Shown: positions 34,945-43,688 of the stretch, in pieces
Position numbering within the stretch: position 1 is the first letter of the stretch
How the letters are laid out: each line of letters opens with the position of its first letter
Assembly (NCBI GenBank): GCA_902787375.1
Contig: CADAGD010000002.1
Location: 1-51,637 of the forward strand
DNA from: an uncultured Eubacteriales bacterium
Lineage (GTDB): Bacteria; Bacillota; Clostridia; Christensenellales; CAG-138
Length of the DNA stretch: 51,637 nucleotides
Reading direction: 5' to 3'
The notes under the pieces: generated by a model
The model's database searches: none
Told to the model about the DNA's origin: nothing
The model's input: only the letters and a program-made list of their open reading frames with translations
Program-made: the position numbers and the translations under genes

Positions 34945-36411
34945 ATGTTCAAGACCGTTTACTCCCGCATGCTCACTTCAGTCCTTGCACTTGTGCTTGG
35001 ACTTTTGGTGATTTTGGGAACGGTGACATCACTATCCTTCCGTTCCTTCTACATTGATGAGATAGAGAATCGACTCAAGCGCGAGTTGGATGACATATGC
35101 AACATTGCCGCAACTCAGTATGTGGATGTGGACAAGCGCGGCTCCGCGGCGGAATCGCTTCAGATGGCTGTACGCCTGTACGACGCCTATCTTCAGATAT
35201 ACTTCAACTCCGACGAGCTTGGCAGGTACAGCGTCTACAATGACGCTTCGGGCTATCGCTGGGCTATCGCCGAGGAGACCGACCTCTCCGGCTACGCTCG
35301 TGAAGCTTTAAGAACCGGGAAGGAGACATTCCGTTACGGGCTTTTGAACAACTATACCGGCTTCGATACATTGACCGTTATAAGACCCATAGCGAATGAC
35401 GAGAACCACCCTCTCGGCGTTGTATTCTTTCATTACGATATGACCGGCGTCAATACCTCGATACAGCGGTCGCTTTCGAGCATTGTGACGTTCTGCATAA
35501 TAGCCATTGCGGTAGCCATACCCCTCGTCACGATACTCGTGCGCGGCATGACGAATCCCATAACCAAAATAACCGACGTCGTTAAGGATTTCACACGCGG
35601 CAATTTCTCAAGGCGCGTCGCAGTCAAAGGCAAGGATGAGCTTTCCAATCTCGGTCAATCCTTCAATACGATGGCGGACGAGCTGAATACCCTTGAGGAG
35701 GCGCGAAGGAGCTTTGTCGCCAACGTATCCCATGAGCTGCGCTCACCGCTCACATCCATGCGCGGATTCCTTGAAGCCATGATCGACGGTACCATACCCG
35801 TCGAGGAAAGGGATGGCTACATGGAAATAGTTCTTGACGAAAACCGACGCATGACCGTTATGGTAAACGATCTTTTAGACCTTGCGCGAATCGAATCCGG
35901 GCAGTACAAGCTGAACTTCAGCACATTCGACATCAATGAGCTTATGCGCCGCGCCGTGATAACATTTGAAGCGCGCATAAAGGCAAAACGGCAAAACATA
36001 ACCATCTCGCTCCCCGAAGGCTCGGTATACGTCGAGGCGGACTCCGTGAGGATAAACCAGGTATTGCATAATCTCATCGACAATGCCGTAAAATATTCGC
36101 CCGAAGACGGCAGGCTCAGTATTGAGTGCCGGCCCGAAAAGCACATCGTTCGCGTACTCATATCCAACACCGGCGCGGGCATCCCCGCCGACGCCCTGCC
36201 CCATGTGTTCGACCGCTTCTATAAGGCAGAAAAGGCGCACACACCATCCGGCACATCCGGCACGGGGCTTGGGCTTTCGATAGCCAAGCTGATAATAGAT
36301 CAGCATGAGCAGGAAATAAGGGCGGAATCCGAAAACGGAGTAACCTGCTTCTCATTCACGCTCAAGCGGGTAGGCAGGATGCCTATAAAGAAGACTTCCG
36401 AAAGGGTATGA
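34945..36411 (+). CDS. Membrane sensor histidine kinase
   Basis: This 488-residue kinase has helix 1 (about 8-30), an extracellular sensor region (~31-175), helix 2 (~178-199), a HAMP linker (~200-250), HisKA with H263 (VSHELRSPLTSMRGF) and a HATPase domain with the N-box LIDNAVKYSP and G-box GTGLGLSIAKLI. It resembles VicK/PhoR kinases in layout. ATG 34945 is used rather than the TTG just before it. It forms an operon with the response regulator. Confidence 0.94.
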   Translation: MFKTVYSRMLTSVLALVLGLLVILGTVTSLSFRSFYIDEIENRLKRELDDICNIAATQYVDVDKRGSAAESLQMAVRLYDAYLQIYFNSDELGRYSVYNDASGYRWAIAEETDLSGYAREALRTGKETFRYGLLNNYTGFDTLTVIRPIANDENHPLGVVFFHYDMTGVNTSIQRSLSSIVTFCIIAIAVAIPLVTILVRGMTNPITKITDVVKDFTRGNFSRRVAVKGKDELSNLGQSFNTMADELNTLEEARRSFVANVSHELRSPLTSMRGFLEAMIDGTIPVEERDGYMEIVLDENRRMTVMVNDLLDLARIESGQYKLNFSTFDINELMRRAVITFEARIKAKRQNITISLPEGSVYVEADSVRINQVLHNLIDNAVKYSPEDGRLSIECRPEKHIVRVLISNTGAGIPADALPHVFDRFYKAEKAHTPSGTSGTGLGLSIAKLIIDQHEQEIRAESENGVTCFSFTLKRVGRMPIKKTSERV

Positions 36412-36417
36412 TGCTCC

Positions 36418-36981
36418 ATGCTGACAGTAGATACCATATCATACATATCCGAAAAGCCCTGCGCGATTGCGCTCGGTACATTCGACGGCGTCCATACAGG
36501 GCATCGCGCCGTCATCGAAACCGCTGTCAACGCGGCGCGTGCAGAGGGCATTATCCCCGCAGTATTCACATTTTCCGAGCTTCCGCGAAACATTTTTGCA
36601 TCCCCGAATCAGCGGGTGTTCCCGCTTTGCTCACAGGCGCAGAAGGCGGCTCTCATAGAGGGGCTTGGGGTCGAGCTTCTCATAACCCCTCCCTTCGACA
36701 ACTCCATACGCTCGATGCCTGCGGAGGACTTCATAACGGATATACTCATCGGCAATCTGAATGCCCGCCATATCGTCTGCGGATACGATCACAGGTTCGG
36801 GGCAAACGGCGGCGGCAGCACGGATACCCTTGTCCGCATTTGCGGGAGCTATGGTATAGCCGTAACCATTATACCTCCCGTGATGCACGAAGGCGTAAAG
36901 ATATCGTCAACGCTCATCCGAAGCCTCATAAGAGAGGGACGGATAGACGACGCGAGGCTTTTGCTCGGTCACGACATTTAA
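36418..36981 (+). CDS. FAD synthetase domain protein (RibF N-terminal half only)
   Basis: This 187-residue protein has the nucleotidyltransferase motifs GTFDGVHTGHRAVI, the VCGYDHRFGANGGG loop and ISSTLIRSLIREGRIDDARLLLG, which match the FMN adenylyltransferase half of bifunctional RibF (about 310 residues). It stops just where the riboflavin kinase domain would begin (normally GRPY...). There is no sign of a frameshift downstream. It may make FAD from FMN, with the kinase encoded elsewhere. It starts seven bases after the sensor kinase stop. Confidence 0.88.
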   Translation: MLTVDTISYISEKPCAIALGTFDGVHTGHRAVIETAVNAARAEGIIPAVFTFSELPRNIFASPNQRVFPLCSQAQKAALIEGLGVELLITPPFDNSIRSMPAEDFITDILIGNLNARHIVCGYDHRFGANGGGSTDTLVRICGSYGIAVTIIPPVMHEGVKISSTLIRSLIREGRIDDARLLLGHDI

Positions 36982-37022
36982 GCGCTTTATTTGCGCCCGG
37001 CTCGACTTTTATCTCATTTTTA

Positions 37023-37051
37023 TTGACACGGCATAGAATTTGATATAGAAT
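37023..37051 (+). promoter_or_regulatory. Promoter of the yybS-rplI-dnaB unit
   Basis: TTGACA (37023-37028), a 17-base spacer, TAGAAT (37046-37051), 33 bases before the start codon. Confidence 0.8.
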
Positions 37052-37084
37052 ACTTTTCAAACGATGCTTTTAAGGATAGTGTAA

Positions 37085-38137
37085 ATGAAAACTGTTTCCA
37101 AAATAATGATCTGCGCGGCGGCTGCCTTGCTGTCCTCGGTATTCATAGTTTATTCGCAGACTGCTCTGCTGCTCTGCGTCGCGCTTGCCGCCTACATGGG
37201 CTCGGTATGGGGAACTGCCTATATCGTACCGGTGCTTGCGGCTATGACTGCGGGCTCCATGGCTTTGGGCGGCTGCGGAATCGAACAAACGACGACGCTC
37301 ATATGCTTCATATTATGTGTCGCTTACCTCACGTTCTGCGCAAGGAGGAAGCTTGCGCACAGGTATGCCCTGCTTGGGCTTGCGATACTTATTTGCGTCG
37401 GGAACTATCTTTCAATCGCTCTGCCTTCCATACTTGCAGGCGAGGCTCCGTATGAGGGCGAGCTGGCATCCATGCTCTCCGCCGATATGGTCAGCACCAT
37501 GGACAGCATAGCTCTTATAATACCCGATTTGCTCATGCCGGTATGCGTACTGACGGGTGAAGCCTATGCTCTTGCCATCGTTCTGCTTCTCAGGGCTTGT
37601 CACAGGCTGTTCAAGACCGAACCGCAGCGCATGGCTCCCTTTTCGCAATGGCAGCTTCCGCAGAGCATACTCCTCGGCAGCATCATAATCTGTGTCGGCA
37701 TTGCCGCGGTAATTCTGCTCGATATAAAGCAATCCACCGCCATAGCGTTATCGGCGGCAATACCCATCGTATCCTGCTTCTTCATTCAGGGCATGGCGTA
37801 TCTGATGTTCATATTCGGGAACAGCAGGTCTTCCCGCCCGATAAGGATATTCGTTTGGGCGTTTGTGATACTCTCCCTGCCTTACAGCGTAATCATTCCG
37901 GCTATACTCGGAATCAAAGAGCAGATAACGAAGAAGCGTCCCAAAATAGCCCGGTATCTTGAGCAGCTTTCTCAGGAAAAGAAGATCATCGACCGCATCG
38001 ACGAGTATTCAAAATACGGCTACATACGGGACAAAGAGGATGGAAAGTATGGAAAAAACGGAAAGGATGAAAAGGATGCAAAGTCCGACCATCCCGACGA
38101 GAATAAGGACGGGGACGGCGGCAGTACCGAAGAATGA
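37085..38137 (+). CDS. YybS-like membrane protein (DUF2232)
   Basis: This 350-residue protein has about eight predicted membrane helices spread over residues 5-290 and a charged tail rich in Lys, Asp and Gly (about 315-350, with KDGKYGKNGKDEKD-like repeats). Position just upstream of rplI and dnaB, and the overall pattern, match YybS/DUF2232 of Firmicutes, whose function is poorly known. In Bacillus, gdpP (yybT) lies between yybS and rplI; here it is missing. The family call rests mainly on context and topology. Confidence 0.7.
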   Translation: MKTVSKIMICAAAALLSSVFIVYSQTALLLCVALAAYMGSVWGTAYIVPVLAAMTAGSMALGGCGIEQTTTLICFILCVAYLTFCARRKLAHRYALLGLAILICVGNYLSIALPSILAGEAPYEGELASMLSADMVSTMDSIALIIPDLLMPVCVLTGEAYALAIVLLLRACHRLFKTEPQRMAPFSQWQLPQSILLGSIIICVGIAAVILLDIKQSTAIALSAAIPIVSCFFIQGMAYLMFIFGNSRSSRPIRIFVWAFVILSLPYSVIIPAILGIKEQITKKRPKIARYLEQLSQEKKIIDRIDEYSKYGYIRDKEDGKYGKNGKDEKDAKSDHPDENKDGDGGSTEE

Positions 38138-38167
38138 TTCAAGTAATAAATTGAGGAGGAACTACTT

Positions 38168-38620
38168 ATGAAGGTGTTATTACAGCAGGATGTAAAGGGA
38201 ACCGGCAGCGCGGGCGATATAGTCAACGTCAGCGACGGCTATGCCCGCAATTTTCTCATTCCCAAGAAGCTCGCCGTACCTGCCAACGCGGGCAACATAA
38301 ACGCGGCAAACATCAAGAAGGACGCGGCGAAGCACCGTGTCGATATGCAGCGCAAGAACGCGAAGGAGCTTGCCTCCGGCATGAGCAACCTGACCGTCAG
38401 GGTCTATGCCAAGGCGGGCGAGGGCGGAAGGCTCTTCGGCTCTATTACCGGCAAGGAGATAGCCGAAGCTCTCAAGGCGCAGTATGACATATCGGTCGAT
38501 AAGAAGAAGATAAGGATAGCCGAGCCCATAAAGCAGACGGGCATCGTCACCGTCAGCGCGCATATGTTTGAGCAGACCGACGCCAAATTCAAGGTCGAGG
38601 TCATAGCTCTGGACGAATAA
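38168..38620 (+). CDS. rplI: 50S ribosomal protein L9
   Basis: This 150-residue protein starts MKVLLQQDVKGTG and has the L9 signature DGYARNFLIPKKLA near residue 25, then the long linker helix and the C-terminal domain (GRLFGSITGKEIAEAL). It binds 23S rRNA in the large subunit. GAGGAGG before ATG 38168 is strong. It lies 30 bases after the yybS-like gene and six before dnaB. Confidence 0.98.
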   Translation: MKVLLQQDVKGTGSAGDIVNVSDGYARNFLIPKKLAVPANAGNINAANIKKDAAKHRVDMQRKNAKELASGMSNLTVRVYAKAGEGGRLFGSITGKEIAEALKAQYDISVDKKKIRIAEPIKQTGIVTVSAHMFEQTDAKFKVEVIALDE

Positions 38621-38626
38621 CAAGTT

Positions 38627-39985
38627 ATGGAAAGCATTGAAGAAAGCCTGAATCTGCCATACAGCGAGGAAGCCGAAAAAGCCGTTCTGGGCAGTATTCT
38701 GCTCGCGCCCCAGACTTCGGAAAAGGCTTTGGAGGAGCTTAGCTCCGCCGATTTTTACAATCTCCGCAACCGTGAGATGTTCGCGGCGATGAGGTATATA
38801 TGGGACAGGGGCGGCTCCATAGACATAGTCACGGTCATGGACGCCCTCGAAAAGCTCGGAAAGCTTGAATCATCGGGCGGACTTGAGTACATTACGGAGC
38901 TTTCCGTATTCACTCCCACCGCGCAGAACCTTGAGCATTACCTCGCCATAGTGAAGGAGGAAAGCACAAGGAGGCGTCTTATTTCCGTATGCACTGAGAT
39001 AGCTCAGGAGGCAAGGGTCGGAACAAAGGAAACGTCCAAGCTTTTGGACGACGCCGAAAGGCGCATATATGAGATAGCGGTACGCGCCTCCGACGACAAG
39101 ATAGAGCCGATAGCCCCCATATACGGCAGGGTCTACCGCCGCATAGGCGAGCTTATGCGCATGGACGGGCAGACCACGGGACTGCCTTCGGGCTTTATCG
39201 ACCTTGACAACCTCACAAGCGGTATGCACAGGAGCGACCTCATAATAATAGCGGGACGTCCCGCAAGCGGTAAATCCACGCTTGCGCTCAACATAGCCGC
39301 TCACGCCGCGCTCCATGAGGGAGCGACGGTCGCTTTCTTCAATCTTGAGATGAGCAAGGAACAGCTCGTATCGCGTGTCATGGCGACCGAAACGGGCGTA
39401 CCCCTGCAAAATATACGCACGGGCAGCGTCAGCTCCGAGGAGCTGCTGTCCATAGCCAAGGGCTTCAACGACATAGGTGACGCCGCGTTCCTGCTTGATG
39501 ACACTCCCGGCATATCCGTCGCGGAGCTTCGTTCAAGGTGCCGACGCATAAAGGCAAGGCAGGGACTCGATCTCGTCATAGTTGACTACCTCCAGCTTAT
39601 GCAGGCGAGCGGCAAGGCGGAGTCCCGCGTGCAGGCGGTTTCCGAAATGACAAGGAATCTGAAAATACTCGCAAGGGAGCTTGACATCCCCCTCATAGTG
39701 CTTTCACAGCTTTCGAGGGAGCCGGATAAGCGTTCCGACCACACCCCCATGATGAGCGACCTTCGTGAGAGCGGCTCCATCGAGCAGGATGCCGACATCA
39801 TTATGATGCTCTACCGTCCCGCCGCGTATGTGGATACCACCGAGTACAAGGAGCAGAACAATATCGCCTACTTAAACGTCGTCAAGCACAGGAACGGTGA
39901 AACCCGCTCCATCAATCTGACATGGCGTCCTGAGCTGACCAAGTTCGATAATTACGCCGATTTTGACGCTCCGTTTGAGCATTAA
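38627..39985 (+). CDS. dnaB: Replicative DNA helicase
   Basis: This 452-residue helicase has the DnaB N-terminal helical domain (SEEAEKAVLGSIL) and the RecA-like ATPase core: Walker A GRPASGKST (210-218), Walker B-like LVIVDYLQLM and the arginine-rich C-terminal block. It unwinds DNA at the replication fork (DnaC in Bacillus). The length is normal and there is no intein. Only a weak ribosome binding site precedes it, and it may be coupled to rplI. Confidence 0.97.
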   Translation: MESIEESLNLPYSEEAEKAVLGSILLAPQTSEKALEELSSADFYNLRNREMFAAMRYIWDRGGSIDIVTVMDALEKLGKLESSGGLEYITELSVFTPTAQNLEHYLAIVKEESTRRRLISVCTEIAQEARVGTKETSKLLDDAERRIYEIAVRASDDKIEPIAPIYGRVYRRIGELMRMDGQTTGLPSGFIDLDNLTSGMHRSDLIIIAGRPASGKSTLALNIAAHAALHEGATVAFFNLEMSKEQLVSRVMATETGVPLQNIRTGSVSSEELLSIAKGFNDIGDAAFLLDDTPGISVAELRSRCRRIKARQGLDLVIVDYLQLMQASGKAESRVQAVSEMTRNLKILARELDIPLIVLSQLSREPDKRSDHTPMMSDLRESGSIEQDADIIMMLYRPAAYVDTTEYKEQNNIAYLNVVKHRNGETRSINLTWRPELTKFDNYADFDAPFEH

Positions 39986-40002
39986 AATAAAGAATAAAAA
40001 AC

Positions 40003-40041
40003 AAAAAGCGTGGAGCAGCTTGAACTGCGCCGCGCTTTTAT
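40003..40041 (+). terminator. Terminator after dnaB
   Basis: AAAAGCG (40004-40010) pairs with CGCTTTT (40033-40039), with inner pairs GG/CC and GCAG/CTGC, followed by ATT. It also serves as a boundary to the convergent gene. Confidence 0.8.
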
Positions 40042-40052
40042 TAAGCATTATG

Positions 40053-40439
40053 CTATCTGAAAAAAGCATAGAAGTCTGAGAAGGGGCCGACATACTGCGT
40101 TGCCGGAAACTGAGTGTATTTGCGCGTTTCGGTTCTTCCGTCGCTGAACTCAAATGTTACATCATAGTATATCGGAGCGGTTTCCACGTCCAGTTGGGCA
40201 TACCTGTTGTTTAGCTCTGCCTTTTTTATACATTCCAGCAATACCGCTATCTGCTCCTTATCGGACGTCTGTACGGGGCCTCCGTAATGACTGTCCACCG
40301 TGGACGCGACTGTGACGGATTTAATATCCCCCCGTACAACGAAGTATTCATGCTTTATTATCGCATTTACGAGTATTGCTATTAGCAACGCACCAAGAAG
40401 TACGCCCACGCATATCAATATAATTCGCTTGGTCTTCAT
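40053..40439 (-). CDS. Membrane-anchored protein of unknown function (128 residues)
   Basis: The protein has one N-terminal membrane helix (about residues 5-27) and a small extracellular domain of ~100 residues (VTVASTVDSHYGGPVQTSD at the start; ends YTQFPATQYVGPFSDFYAFF). I do not recognise the family. ATG 40439 has AAGGAG 8 bases upstream, and a perfect-consensus promoter precedes it, so it is likely well expressed. An upstream frame extension is not used. Confidence 0.75.
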   Translation of the reverse strand: MKTKRIILICVGVLLGALLIAILVNAIIKHEYFVVRGDIKSVTVASTVDSHYGGPVQTSDKEQIAVLLECIKKAELNNRYAQLDVETAPIYYDVTFEFSDGRTETRKYTQFPATQYVGPFSDFYAFFR

Positions 40440-40481
40440 ATACGAAACTCCTTTCCGCATTAGCTTATTATTGCTGTGCTT

Positions 40482-40510
40482 ATTATACAATACCCGGCAT
40501 CACCTGTCAA
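40482..40510 (-). promoter_or_regulatory. Consensus promoter of the 128-residue membrane protein gene
   Basis: Minus strand: TTGACA (40510-40505), 17 bases, TATAAT (40487-40482). Both hexamers match consensus. Confidence 0.85.
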
Positions 40511-40589
40511 TTCCAATTATGTATTTTTTTTTTTTTTTGATTTTTTGACTTTATTGGTGCGATAACAATGAATCTACGGCGAGAACGCT

Positions 40590-41480
40590 TCAACTCAGTT
40601 TTGAAAAATAGCTTATCACCTTTCCGAGCGTTTCATCGGTTATTTCGTCGAGTACCAGCATTCCCGTTTCAACATACCTTTTTGCACCCGAAGAAGCATT
40701 GATTATCGAAGCAAAATCTTCATCGGAATGATATTGGCTTGCCACGGCAAGATACGCCGCCGCGGACGGGCTGTAAGGACTGTTCTGCGAATTGATAATA
40801 CTTGCGACTTTTTTCGCGGAAGCGGCTCCGAGTGTTTTGGCTTGCTCGGAGGACAGCCTATCCAATACCTCAGGCTGCCAAAGGAGAGCGTTCAACAGCT
40901 TAAAACGGATCGTGCAGAATCCGTCATTCTCAGCCTGCTCGTCAAGATCGTACAGCGAATAAAGCCTTATAAGCGAATCCGCGCAATCGTCACGGGATAG
41001 AAGCTCACGGCATCCGTTGAAATCCTCCTTTAAATTCTCGATGCCCTCGTCCATTGTGTCAAACAGCAATGCCTCAAAATACAGATTATAATTCAGGCAG
41101 TAAAGGACAAGCTCATCGGTGGAAGTATTTGAAAGAAGCTCCTCCGGCATTTGGGACGCTTCGCGCTTGGCGACTATGTCCCCCAGCGCATCCCACTCGT
41201 CGGGAGTATCAAAGGGGTTGATCTTCGAAACATATTTTTTATCATCGGTTTTTCCTTCCAAGAAGCCTTTGGGTGCCGAAAACCAGAACGGCAGATCGGA
41301 GGAGGTCTCTTCCTCGGTTTCATCATTATCTTCCGAGATACGGGATTGGTACTGCGAATACATTTCCTTCGCCTCCCTGCCTGAAGCCGCATAGCCCTTC
41401 ATAGGCACCATAATTAAGCACACGGCAGCAATCGCAATAATTACAACCAAAGCAATCAACGGTAACTTAAATCTTTTCAT
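40590..41480 (-). CDS. Exported/anchored protein of unknown function with helical domain
   Basis: This 296-residue protein has one N-terminal membrane segment (about residues 5-27), then a Glu/Asp/Ser-rich linker and a helical domain with the pattern PFDTPDEWDAL, MPEELLSNTSTDELVLYCLN, GIENLKEDFNGCRELLSR and LYSLYDL. I have seen this pattern in uncharacterised proteins of gut Firmicutes but know no function. ATG 41480 is preferred to ATG 41489, since AAAGGA is only two bases from the latter. It has its own promoter. Confidence 0.72.
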   Translation of the reverse strand: MKRFKLPLIALVVIIAIAAVCLIMVPMKGYAASGREAKEMYSQYQSRISEDNDETEEETSSDLPFWFSAPKGFLEGKTDDKKYVSKINPFDTPDEWDALGDIVAKREASQMPEELLSNTSTDELVLYCLNYNLYFEALLFDTMDEGIENLKEDFNGCRELLSRDDCADSLIRLYSLYDLDEQAENDGFCTIRFKLLNALLWQPEVLDRLSSEQAKTLGAASAKKVASIINSQNSPYSPSAAAYLAVASQYHSDEDFASIINASSGAKRYVETGMLVLDEITDETLGKVISYFSKLS

Positions 41481-41533
41481 ATTCAACATATTCCTTTCAT
41501 TGATGTGATTTTCAAGCAGACCATCATACCGCC

Positions 41534-41562
41534 ATCATATCACACCCACGCGCAATTTACAA
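41534..41562 (-). promoter_or_regulatory. Promoter of the 296-residue exported protein gene
   Basis: Minus strand: TTGTAA (41562-41557), 17 bases, TATGAT (41539-41534). Confidence 0.65.
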
Positions 41563-41641
41563 CAGTTTTTTTGTTCCGTCATACTTTTTTGACTTTTATG
41601 CCTGACAGCTCGATATATAGTGAGATAATGCGAAAAAACTG

Positions 41642-41670
41642 TTGCGTTTGCGCGCTGTTGGTGTTATAAT
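41642..41670 (+). promoter_or_regulatory. Promoter of the FMN riboswitch-ribU transcript
   Basis: TTGCGT (41642-41647), a 17-base spacer and TATAAT (41665-41670), just before the aptamer. Confidence 0.75.
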
Positions 41671-41674
41671 CGGT

Positions 41675-41862
41675 TTGCTTCGGGGCAGGGTGAAAGTCCC
41701 TACCGGCAGTATAGTCTGCGAACGGCGGTCGAACCGCTGTTGAATCGGTGTGATTCCGATACCGACGGTCAAAGTCCGGATGGGAGAAGCGGCAACACAT
41801 CGGGAAATCACCTCCTTTTGCGCTCCGCTTTGCACGGGAGCAAAAACAAAAGGAGGTTTTTT
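41675..41862 (+). promoter_or_regulatory. FMN riboswitch (RFN element) with terminator/ribosome-site hairpin
   Basis: The aptamer (about 41675-41792) shows the conserved RFN segments CGGGGCAGGGTGAAAGTCCC, GGTGTGATTCCGATACCGAC and GTCAAAGTCCGGATGGGAGAAG (given in pieces). Downstream CCTCCTTTTG (41811-41820) pairs with CAAAAGGAGG (41847-41856), followed by six T up to the start codon. This hairpin is a terminator and also buries the ribU ribosome binding site, so FMN could act at two levels. Confidence 0.95.
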
Positions 41863-42630
41863 ATGTTTGAAACTCTGAAAAAGACTTTTGAATCCGCCAA
41901 GGAAAACATCGGATTCATCGCCGTTTGCATCGACGTATTCGCGGGACTTCTGCTCGTGGCGTGGCTGTTTGAACGCCTGCTCGTCAAGAACGGCAAGAAA
42001 TTCTCCGACACGCATTACATCACCTACACCGCCCTCTTTTCCTGCATGGCGGCGGTTCTGATGCTGCTGGAGATACCGCTTTTCTTCGCTCCGAGCTTTT
42101 ACAAGATGGATCTTTCCGAGCTGCCCATTATGATCTGCACATTCTATCTGGGGCCGGTTTCGGGCGTCGTTGCGGAGCTTATAAAGGTTTTACTCAAGCT
42201 GGTTCTGAAGGGTACGACCACCGCGTTCGTGGGTGATTTCGCCAACTTCGCCGTCGGCTGTGCGTTCGTGCTTCCCGCAAGCGTTGTCTATCATGCGAAG
42301 CCCGGCAAGAAGACCGCCCTCATCGGACTCGGCGTCGGCACTCTCATAATGACTGTATTCGGCAGCGCGTTCAACGCCCTTTACCTCATTCCCAAATTCG
42401 CTCAGCTCTTTCACATGGAGCTTGACAGCATTATCGCCATGGGAACCGAGGTCAACGGACATATCACAAGTCTGTCAACGCTCGTGCTGTATGCCGTCGT
42501 TCCGTTCAATCTTCTCAAGGGCGTCGTCGTCAGCCTGCTTACATTCCTGCTCTACAAGCACATTTCGCCCATACTGCATCTGAATGACTCAAGACGCGGC
42601 GCGAAACGTCTGCAAAAGGGAGATAAGTAA
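41863..42630 (+). CDS. ribU: Riboflavin ECF transporter substrate-binding component
   Basis: This 255-residue membrane protein has the ECF S-component layout. The core has about six helices with YTALFSCMAAVLMLLEIPLFF at the first core helix and LPIMICTFYLGPVSGVVAELIK, the RibU-type signature region. An extra N-terminal segment (~20-38) precedes the core. It binds riboflavin outside and works with the shared EcfA/EcfT module, which is not in the window. The FMN riboswitch in its leader confirms the substrate. ATG 41863 follows AGGAGG by six T. Confidence 0.93.
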   Translation: MFETLKKTFESAKENIGFIAVCIDVFAGLLLVAWLFERLLVKNGKKFSDTHYITYTALFSCMAAVLMLLEIPLFFAPSFYKMDLSELPIMICTFYLGPVSGVVAELIKVLLKLVLKGTTTAFVGDFANFAVGCAFVLPASVVYHAKPGKKTALIGLGVGTLIMTVFGSAFNALYLIPKFAQLFHMELDSIIAMGTEVNGHITSLSTLVLYAVVPFNLLKGVVVSLLTFLLYKHISPILHLNDSRRGAKRLQKGDK

Positions 42631-42643
42631 TTCTTAATTTTAA

Positions 42644-42672
42644 AAGCGCGGTTCACGATGTGTTCCGCGCTT
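42644..42672. terminator. Terminator between ribU and the convergent lipoprotein gene
   Basis: AAGCGCGG (42644-42651) pairs with CCGCGCTT (42665-42672). On the minus strand TTTTAAAATT follows. Confidence 0.7.
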
Positions 42673-42694
42673 CATTATCATTATTTATGCTTTA

Positions 42695-43666
42695 TCAAAA
42701 CTCTATTGTTATGGGCTGACTGTCAACGATTCCATCATAATTATCGGAATTAAATACATTGAATGAAAGCTCCACATTTTCGATCGTTTCAATCGAGTTT
42801 TCTTCAAGCTCGGAATCCAAGAATGTTATTCCGTCAACCGCATGTTTTCCCGGATTCAGCTCACAGGAGAATATAGCGTTCATCATACAGCCGTTTATCG
42901 AAACATCCCTTACTTGAACCGTTATACTCTCATCGGTATTATTCGCAATGTATAAAAGGATTTCCTTTCCCAAGAACGCATCCTCGTTCACTCCCTTGGA
43001 AACTATCTTGATATTGTTTTCATCAAAAAGCACAGTACCTTCCTCATTGAAGCTGTACTCATATTCTCCGGCTATTGACGTCGATATTTTTATCATATCC
43101 GAATCATATGACTTGAGCCAATCATTCGATTCAAATATATGGAATGACAATTCAATATCAGCTATCTGCGTTATCCCGCTGTTTTTAAGCGAAGAGCTTG
43201 TTATGGTAAGGTCTTCATTCGCTTTTTTTCCGTCGGCAATATCAGCCGACATAATTGTATCCACCATATAATCATTAACCGAAACATTCCTTGACTGCAC
43301 GGTCAACGCTTTACCGGATTCGTTTTCGATCAGGAATTTGATTTCGGGGCCGAAAAGTCCATCCATATCCAGCGATTTTGCTGTTATTTTCAGCCCATTG
43401 TCGTCATAAACAACAGTTTCCTCGATTGTTGCTTCTCCTGTCGGAGCGTCGGATGGCTCATTGCTTTCCTCGACCGGCTCATCCGATGAGACCGTTTCTG
43501 TTTCAACCGGCTTATCGGTTTGTGCTTGCGGCTCATTTGAAGCGGCAGGGTTGTCCGTCGGTGCTTGAGTTGTTTTGCCGTCCTGCTTATCAGCCGTCTT
43601 GATCGAGCATCCGAACACGGAAACAGCCATTAAAACAACAAGAGCAAATACGATTATTCTTTTCAT
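42695..43666 (-). CDS. Lipoprotein with two tandem copies of an unknown domain
   Basis: This 323-residue protein starts with a lipoprotein signal (VFGCS, C20) and an acidic Thr/Glu/Pro linker. Two ~105-residue repeats follow. Repeat 1 reads NGLKITAKSLDMDGLFGPEI and NVSVNDYMVDTIMSADI; repeat 2 reads NNIKIVSKGVNEDAFLGKEI and DVSINGCMMNAIFSCEL. Each repeat ends with a block like IELSFHIFES or VELSFNVFNS. It is probably a surface-anchored beta-rich protein; function unknown. ATG 43666 has AGGAGG 5 bases upstream; the longer frame is not used. Confidence 0.85.
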   Translation of the reverse strand: MKRIIVFALVVLMAVSVFGCSIKTADKQDGKTTQAPTDNPAASNEPQAQTDKPVETETVSSDEPVEESNEPSDAPTGEATIEETVVYDDNGLKITAKSLDMDGLFGPEIKFLIENESGKALTVQSRNVSVNDYMVDTIMSADIADGKKANEDLTITSSSLKNSGITQIADIELSFHIFESNDWLKSYDSDMIKISTSIAGEYEYSFNEEGTVLFDENNIKIVSKGVNEDAFLGKEILLYIANNTDESITVQVRDVSINGCMMNAIFSCELNPGKHAVDGITFLDSELEENSIETIENVELSFNVFNSDNYDGIVDSQPITIEF

Positions 43667-43688
43667 CTTATCCTCCTCAAAAATGTTT

